Positions 59,669 to 64,000 of a stretch of 64,000 nt of DNA are shown here, in pieces. The DNA is from Ktedonosporobacter rubrisoli. Lineage in GTDB: Bacteria > Chloroflexota > Ktedonobacteria > Ktedonobacterales > Ktedonobacteraceae. Each line of letters starts with the position of its first letter. Within the stretch, counting starts at the first letter, position 1. The notes under the pieces are model-generated. The model searched no databases. It was not told the origin of the DNA and worked only from the letters and a program-made list of their open reading frames with translations. Location: the NCBI RefSeq assembly GCF_004208415.1, contig NZ_CP035758.1:930001-994000 (forward strand), read 5' to 3'. A program made the position numbers and the translations under genes.

Positions 59669-59702
59669 GAATGTGGACTAATTCCGTCCACATTCAGCTT
59701 AG
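59669..59702 (+). repeat. 34-bp palindromic repeat, copy 2
   Basis: Same orientation and sequence as 53533-53566 except for the 7-bp spacer (TAATTCC here). The two copies bound 6.1 kb. Flanking sequence beyond the repeat is unrelated, though both copies are followed by a T-rich run. Confidence 0.65.
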
Positions 59703-59818
59703 ATTTTTATTCTATAGGCAAATCTCAAACCAGTCGGACCATAACATTACTGCTCGCCGAGACAAGGCATCTCTCGATTTGGATACGTGAGTACACTGGA
59801 TAGAGAGAAAGGAGTAGT

Positions 59819-60391
59819 ATGAAGCTATCTGCTGAAACAATTCAGCTTATGGTCCAAGTGTATGAGGAATGGACGCAAAACCTCTCCCACCTGGGCCGAC
59901 CTTTAGAGACAATGACCTGGGCCTATCAACAGATCTGCGCCGGTGAGGACCCCTGGACTGGCCTTGGTAGCTTTAGCCATGCCTGGTACGGCTATGCCAA
60001 AGACAGGCGCGCAGCTCTCGTTAATGACCCGCTGGTCAGGCCGCAGAAAGAAACAGAGTATACCCGGCGCTGGGCAGCTTTCTGCGCTGCATCCGTCGAA
60101 TTTCTCTGTGAGCGCTATGACGTGCCGTGCTCAGACTGGGTAAACGATTCCTACTATCAATTATCCACTCCCTGGTCTGGAAATAATTCTTTTCCAGCAA
60201 TAACCCCGGATCGCATGGCAACAACGCCGCCGCCATTTGCCAAGCGCAACATCTTTTGTGGCAACCGGATATTCCAGAATAAGTACGAAATGTATGCCTG
60301 GACCCAGGAGGCCCGCGCGCAAGGCATCACTGATCCCGCCCAGGTCTGGGCCTATGCCCGCGACAAAGAGATACGCATCCACGGTGGCTAG
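59819..60391 (+). CDS. Protein of unknown function
   Basis: A 190-residue soluble protein: LMVQVYEEWTQNLSHLGRPL at the start, then TRRWAAFCAASVEFLCERYD, DWVNDSYYQLSTPWSG, MATTPPPFAKRNIFCGNRI. The W-x-ND...PW...TPPPF-xx-RNIF pattern recalls uncharacterised proteins found next to DUF6036-type nucleotidyltransferases, but that partner is absent here, so the link is weak. AGAAAGGAG lies 5 bases before the ATG, a strong site. It is convergent with the small-gene operon, whose last stop is only 2 bp away. Confidence 0.62.
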   Translation: MKLSAETIQLMVQVYEEWTQNLSHLGRPLETMTWAYQQICAGEDPWTGLGSFSHAWYGYAKDRRAALVNDPLVRPQKETEYTRRWAAFCAASVEFLCERYDVPCSDWVNDSYYQLSTPWSGNNSFPAITPDRMATTPPPFAKRNIFCGNRIFQNKYEMYAWTQEARAQGITDPAQVWAYARDKEIRIHGG

Positions 60392-60393
60392 GC

Positions 60394-60609
60394 TCAAGGC
60401 ATTGCGCAAAGTTGTGAGGCTGGCTTTAATATAGGAAAGCCATGCCTGGGTAAGATGCGTGCCTGCGGCTTTCCATCGGCTAGCAAGACAATAAAGGCTT
60501 GACTATATGCAGACTGCCGACCAGCTTCGAGAAAGATCCTGCGTGCCTTTTCTGCATTCTTGCCTCTATAAAGCAAGCGCTTATCGGCTCTGACGCGGTA
60601 GCGGGTCAT
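60394..60609 (-). CDS. Small basic protein of unknown function, third gene of the operon
   Basis: A 71-residue Arg/Lys-rich protein (RYRVRADKRLLYRGKNAEKA, RRIFLEAGRQSAYSQAFIVL). Basic character suggests nucleic-acid or membrane contact, but no family is recognised. It overlaps the preceding gene by 4 bases (ATGA), so it is translationally coupled. It occupies the place of the 89-residue protein in the 17-kb set without visible similarity. Confidence 0.58.
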   Translation of the reverse strand: MTRYRVRADKRLLYRGKNAEKARRIFLEAGRQSAYSQAFIVLLADGKPQARILPRHGFPILKPASQLCAMP

Positions 60610-60830
60610 AATCGCTTCTCACTTAAGGCGATTGCAAGCTGACTGAGCGTATAGTCGCTGCTAGCCAACTCATTAAAGGCGCAAAGAATGATACAGGCAT
60701 CATCCAGGCTGAGCGGATGACCGAGCAGCAAGGCCCAGATAAGCAGGGGATGCCGATTGCTCTCGCGGGCTAGAGCAAGAAGCGAGACGTTATGCCCCCA
60801 TTGAAAAATCTGACAGAAGGTAGGCTTCAT
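60606..60830 (-). CDS. Small protein of unknown function, second gene of the operon
   Basis: A 74-residue protein (CQIFQWGHNVSLLALARESN, RHPLLIWALLLGHPLSLDDA, CIILCAFNELASSDYTLSQL), moderately hydrophobic and helical. Family unknown. Its ATG shares one base with the stop of the first gene. It is coupled at both ends, so the three small proteins are probably made in fixed proportion. Confidence 0.6.
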   Translation of the reverse strand: MKPTFCQIFQWGHNVSLLALARESNRHPLLIWALLLGHPLSLDDACIILCAFNELASSDYTLSQLAIALSEKRL

Positions 60831-61078
60831 TATGACCTGCTCCCTTGTCGCAGCTTGACAGCAGCATCATTGACCTCAATGACGATATCAATCGCGCGCT
60901 CTTCCCCTATAAAGGCACATAAGGCTTCATAATGCTGCTCCACGCGCTCCATACGCGCCCGGATAAAGCTATGTTGAGCTGCAATAGATAGACCGTGCAA
61001 GCCCTGTACTGCAGCCACGTACTCGTTTTCGATCTGCTGCCGTAATCTAGCAACCTCACTAACGCTATCATTCAACAT
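60830..61078 (-). CDS. Small helical protein, paralogue of the 17.6-kb protein
   Basis: An 82-residue protein: SEVARLRQQIENEYVAAVQG, IAAQHSFIRARMERVEQHYE, RAIDIVIEVNDAAVKLRQ. It is clearly homologous to the protein at 17641-17859 over its whole length. Like that gene it is first in a three-gene minus-strand set, and it faces an XRE-TPR regulator (61452) across a spacer. The function is unknown; a protein ligand or modulator of the facing regulator is a testable idea. Confidence 0.75.
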   Translation of the reverse strand: MLNDSVSEVARLRQQIENEYVAAVQGLHGLSIAAQHSFIRARMERVEQHYEALCAFIGEERAIDIVIEVNDAAVKLRQGSRS

Positions 61079-61126
61079 CTCTGTTCACTCCTGCTAACAA
61101 ACGATCCAGCAAAACTTAACAAGGGC

Positions 61127-61262
61127 GATGGCAGCGCCATGGAGACAGTAAAACGCTGCCATCATGATGATCGCGGCGTAAAGGCGCTAAGAGATCGGTC
61201 ACACAGGTAAGGAGGGCCGCGACCACACTCTCAGTGTAGTTGCTCCTGTGGCCTGACACCAG
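61127..61262. other. Structured spacer, possible small RNA or leader
   Basis: In the 373-bp divergent spacer, GATGGCAGCG (61127-61136) and CGCTGCCATC (61154-61163) form a perfect 10-bp hairpin. Further right a second nested structure joins CACAGG near 61201 with CCTGTG near 61246, with ACAC-TCTC-AGTGT inside, followed by a T-rich run. The dense structure is not explained by a simple promoter. Transcription direction is unknown. Confidence 0.45.
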
Positions 61263-61451
61263 CAATTTTATTGTAGTTTCTTTGTCTCTTGCTGTCTTTT
61301 TGTAGTTTTATGGTATTTTTAAACTTTCCATCGTTATATATAATTACAAGCAAGCGATATTACAAAATATAAAAGCTGGACAAAGCAAATCGAGCGGGTT
61401 ATACTGATGATATCAAATACGAGAATGTGCTGAAGATGGAAGGGGCAGTTC

Positions 61452-62819
61452 ATGGAACGCATGAGGTTGGCAGAGGCGCGCAAACACAAACGGTGGACTC
61501 TGCAAGAAGCTGCAGAACGGCTTGAATGTACTGTTCAATCGCTTCATCGCTGGGAGAAGGGCATCGCTACGCCCCATCCCTACAACATTCGCAAACTTTG
61601 TGACGTCTATGGTCAGACAGCAATTGAACTAGATCTGGATAACCCTATTAGCGGCAAATTGCAAAGCGAAACCTTATTGTCAGGGACGAATATAGTTCAA
61701 GAAAATACTTTTGTTACTACGGACCTTACCATGCGCCTCCTGGCTCTTGCTTTTATGCCTCATAGCACATTTCAAGAGGTACAAGATGCCATCAAAAAGA
61801 TCTCTGAGGACGAAAACATGAACTATAATCTGATTTCCCGTCGTCAGGCCTTACGCCGATTGGCAACTTTACCATTCGTAACATTTCTAGGCGTACAGCC
61901 GCGTTCTCGGCAAATCAACGATATACTTACCCAAAGTGCGGCCAGTATTGCCGCCTGCTGGGAATTAAGTAGAAGTAGCGATGCCTCTGATATCTCCCTG
62001 GCCTTCAATAGCGTTAGTGCCTATATCGCGCCGCTCAAAGACCTTATACTAGATACTGGAAGTCAGCGCCGTAAAGATGTTGCTAGCCTGGTTGCTCAGA
62101 GCAGATTGCTCCAATCAGTGCTAGGATGGCATTTCACCGGCTTAAAAATAGCAGCTTCCTATGGCCAGGAAGCTGTCCTCTATAGCGAGCAGGCCGAAGA
62201 TGTATTGCTACAGATCAGTGCACTCAAGTGCCTGGCCTGGACCTACTATTACGATCAACGAAGCAAAGAGGCGCTTAACAGCATGCTATGCGCCAGAGAA
62301 GTCATGCTACAACATAAATCCTCCATGCCAGATTACATATATAACAATGTCTATAGCACACTGGCACTCATGCAAACTAAAAATAACATTGACGCCACCC
62401 GAACCCTTCTTCTTGCCGAGAAAAGTGTGAGAGATGATGCATGTCATATCTATGTTGATCCGCCCGTGAGCACTTTTATTCGCAATGCCGGCATCACCTT
62501 CTATCAAGCAAAAAATTATACTCAAGCAATGAATATGTTGAGCCAGCTCGTCAATACAGATGATCTTACGGTAAAACGCTCGCTCCCAGAACGTACGCGT
62601 ATCGAGATCATCAATACAATGACGCTGACCTTGCTAAAAAGTCCAAAGAAGGATATGGAGAAAACATTGCATCTCTGGCAAGCGGGCATGCAAGGAGCTC
62701 AGGCTTTACGCAGCGAGCAGCGCTACAGCGAGGCTTCTCTTGCCTATGAAATTATGCAAGCGCTCTGGCCTGGCGAGAAGCGCGTGGGCGAGGTACGTAA
62801 TCTGCTCGTTCACTGGTAA
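61452..62819 (+). CDS. XRE-type HTH plus TPR regulator
   Basis: A 455-residue protein. Residues 1-55 are a compact XRE HTH (MRLAEARKHKRWTLQEAAER, LECTVQSLHRWEKGIATPHP). After a linker comes RRQALRRLATLPFVTFLG, typical of these proteins, then about 300 residues of TPR-like helices (VLLQISALKCLAWTYYYDQR, GITFYQAKNYTQAMNMLSQL). The architecture suits a regulator that senses a peptide or protein through its TPR domain (inference). Its HTH-coding DNA is about 91% identical to that of the next gene, while the TPR regions diverge. It faces the three small genes at 60.4-61.1 kb. Confidence 0.82.
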   Translation: MERMRLAEARKHKRWTLQEAAERLECTVQSLHRWEKGIATPHPYNIRKLCDVYGQTAIELDLDNPISGKLQSETLLSGTNIVQENTFVTTDLTMRLLALAFMPHSTFQEVQDAIKKISEDENMNYNLISRRQALRRLATLPFVTFLGVQPRSRQINDILTQSAASIAACWELSRSSDASDISLAFNSVSAYIAPLKDLILDTGSQRRKDVASLVAQSRLLQSVLGWHFTGLKIAASYGQEAVLYSEQAEDVLLQISALKCLAWTYYYDQRSKEALNSMLCAREVMLQHKSSMPDYIYNNVYSTLALMQTKNNIDATRTLLLAEKSVRDDACHIYVDPPVSTFIRNAGITFYQAKNYTQAMNMLSQLVNTDDLTVKRSLPERTRIEIINTMTLTLLKSPKKDMEKTLHLWQAGMQGAQALRSEQRYSEASLAYEIMQALWPGEKRVGEVRNLLVHW

Positions 62820-62882
62820 TCTTCTGGGCAGGCGAAGAGAAAAAGTCAAGACAAAAATGATGGAGATGGTGAGGGTCGGCAT

Positions 62883-64000
62883 ATGGAACGCACGAGGTTG
62901 GCAGAGGCGCGCAAACAGAGACATTGGACCCTGGAAGAGGCTGCCGAACGGCTTGAATGTACTATTCAATCACTTCATCGTTGGGAGAAGGGCATCGTTA
63001 CGCCCCATTCCTACAACATTCGCAAACTTTGTGACGTCTATGGCGTAAGCGCAGACGATCTAGGATTAGAAGAAAAAAGCTTCAACGTACAAGATACTGA
63101 AAATAATGCAGCAAAATATCTTCGTTCTGATTTGTCAATGTATCTCATGTTCCTTACAATCGCTGAATATAACACTTATTGGCAAGTACAAGACACGCTT
63201 AGCAAAGCTATAGAGGAGTTTCCCATGGATACAGGCGCTGAGGCAACACAACAGCGGCATAAAGCTTTGCAGCGCTTAGCAATGTTCCCCCTGCTTCTCA
63301 AAGGCCAGCGGCCAGCCGAAGAATTAGTAAATGTTTGCGCTGCAGGCTTAACAGCCTGTGGTTATCTTGCGATTAGCAACCATGAGGATATACAATTCGC
63401 AGCCTCAATGATTACAACCTACCTATCTCTTCTACAATCGATAACTGATTCTCCTAAATATCAAAAAGCTGCCGCCGCCTTAATTGCGCAAGCCTTTCAA
63501 CTCCAATCAAGAGTAAGTTATCACCTTCAGGGTGTTCTACCCGCTATTAGTTTTGCAGAGCAAGCAGTGAATTGGGCAAGAAAAAGCCAGAATAAAATTA
63601 TCCTCATCATGGCTCAGCGAGAATTGCTAGCCGCCTACGAATGGACAGCCCTGCAATACCGCCCGCAAGCGTTGCACATTGCCGAAGAAACACAGCATTT
63701 GATGGAGGCAAAGCAAGGCCCAAAACCTGCGTCAATGCTTCAGTCATGGGCCTATACAGGCCTTGCCAAGTATCAAGCCCTTAATAGGCGCAAAAATGAG
63801 ATGGAGCTTGCTCTAGAAAGGGCTGAAGAAACCTTCTTTTCAGAACAGGCTGAGTATGTTCCAATCTACATTGTTCACAGTCATGCACGCCTATTAAGAC
63901 ATAAGGCTATCTCTTACGCCTATCTTGGCGATCAAACCCGGGCATTAAACATCTTTGGCAGCATCATCGACTTGAAAAATAGCAATTTCAACGCGCTGCT
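62883..64000 (+). CDS. XRE-type HTH plus TPR regulator, 3' end outside window
   Basis: The frame opens at ATG 62883 and stays open to the window end, giving at least 372 residues. The HTH (TRLAEARKQRHWTLEEAAER, LECTIQSLHRWEKGIVTPHS) closely matches the preceding gene, followed by a divergent linker, the RHKALQRLAMFPLLL segment and TPR-like helices (RPQALHIAEETQHLMEAKQG, ISYAYLGDQTRALNIFGSII). A GGTGAGGG-type ribosome site lies upstream. It lies 63 bp after the preceding gene and may be co-transcribed with it. The C-terminus is unseen. Confidence 0.82.
   Translation, partial: MERTRLAEARKQRHWTLEEAAERLECTIQSLHRWEKGIVTPHSYNIRKLCDVYGVSADDLGLEEKSFNVQDTENNAAKYLRSDLSMYLMFLTIAEYNTYWQVQDTLSKAIEEFPMDTGAEATQQRHKALQRLAMFPLLLKGQRPAEELVNVCAAGLTACGYLAISNHEDIQFAASMITTYLSLLQSITDSPKYQKAAAALIAQAFQLQSRVSYHLQGVLPAISFAEQAVNWARKSQNKIILIMAQRELLAAYEWTALQYRPQALHIAEETQHLMEAKQGPKPASMLQSWAYTGLAKYQALNRRKNEMELALERAEETFFSEQAEYVPIYIVHSHARLLRHKAISYAYLGDQTRALNIFGSIIDLKNSNFNAL

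Noticed and set aside
1..64000. tRNA, rRNA or CRISPR features
   Set aside because: No GTTCGAATC-type arms with matching acceptor stems, no rRNA-like stretches and no regularly spaced repeats were seen on reading; a tool search could still find a missed tRNA.

Overview
The window looks like chromosomal DNA of a soil-type Chloroflexota, most likely class Ktedonobacteria. I infer this from moderate GC, many small stand-alone enzymes each paired with its own one-component regulator (ArsR, TetR, Rrf2, MerR, XRE), F420-type oxidoreductases, XRE/MmyB regulators, families shared with actinobacteria (SCO5389-like), and repeated XRE-TPR regulators. No rRNA, tRNA or CRISPR array was seen. The assignment rests on gene content and was not tested by a search.

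Layout. 1-2.3 kb: YciI-like fragment, histidine phosphatase, metallo-beta-lactamase-fold hydrolase. 2.4-3.4 kb: a frameshifted IS5-type insertion sequence. 3.4-17.1 kb: enzyme/regulator pairs, including two copies of the arrangement 'XRE-MmyB regulator divergent from an NAD(P) oxidoreductase' (3.4-5.6 and 15.1-17.1 kb), an ArsR-DUF2087 regulator with a complete promoter and operator, an AAC(3)-like acetyltransferase, Nudix, LysE, GNAT, deazaflavin oxidoreductase and SAM methyltransferase genes. 17.1-21.8 kb: three small genes head-to-head with a tandem of three TPR proteins; only the first TPR protein keeps a DNA-binding domain, the first two share a patch that looks gene-converted, and the third is frameshifted. 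21.8-30.3 kb: a TetR/amidohydrolase pair linked by three copies of one operator, an AhpD-like/Rrf2 pair with a promoter-embedded operator, an MFS carrier, DJ-1 and small enzymes. 30.7-33.8 kb: a MacB-type ABC exporter. 34-46 kb: VOC, an unusual ArsR-domain regulator, nucleotidyltransferase, ArsR-SRPBCC operon, F420 oxidoreductase, a decayed GNAT gene, Nudix and a D-threonine-aldolase-type enzyme. 45-46.6 kb: CooC/MinD-type ATPase followed by an SCO5389-family protein. 46.7-53.4 kb: lipoprotein solute-binding protein coupled to an amidohydrolase, a YwnA/YwnB-like pair, a two-gene SMR exporter with a MerR regulator, and VOC proteins.

53.5-59.7 kb is the most mobile-looking part. Two direct copies of a 34-bp palindromic sequence bound a stretch that starts with a truncated tyrosine integrase and ends with a protein resembling phage Mom-type GNAT DNA-modification enzymes. 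Inside it, a perfect 157-bp inverted repeat encloses an Rrf2 regulator, half of an MFS carrier, an epoxide-hydrolase-like gene and a transposase scrap interrupted by a small MITE-like hairpin. 59.8-64 kb: a second small-gene set head-to-head with XRE-TPR regulators, the last of which runs off the window. The repeated 'XRE-TPR regulator facing a small-gene operon' layout and the repeat-bounded island are the best candidates for undescribed biology.
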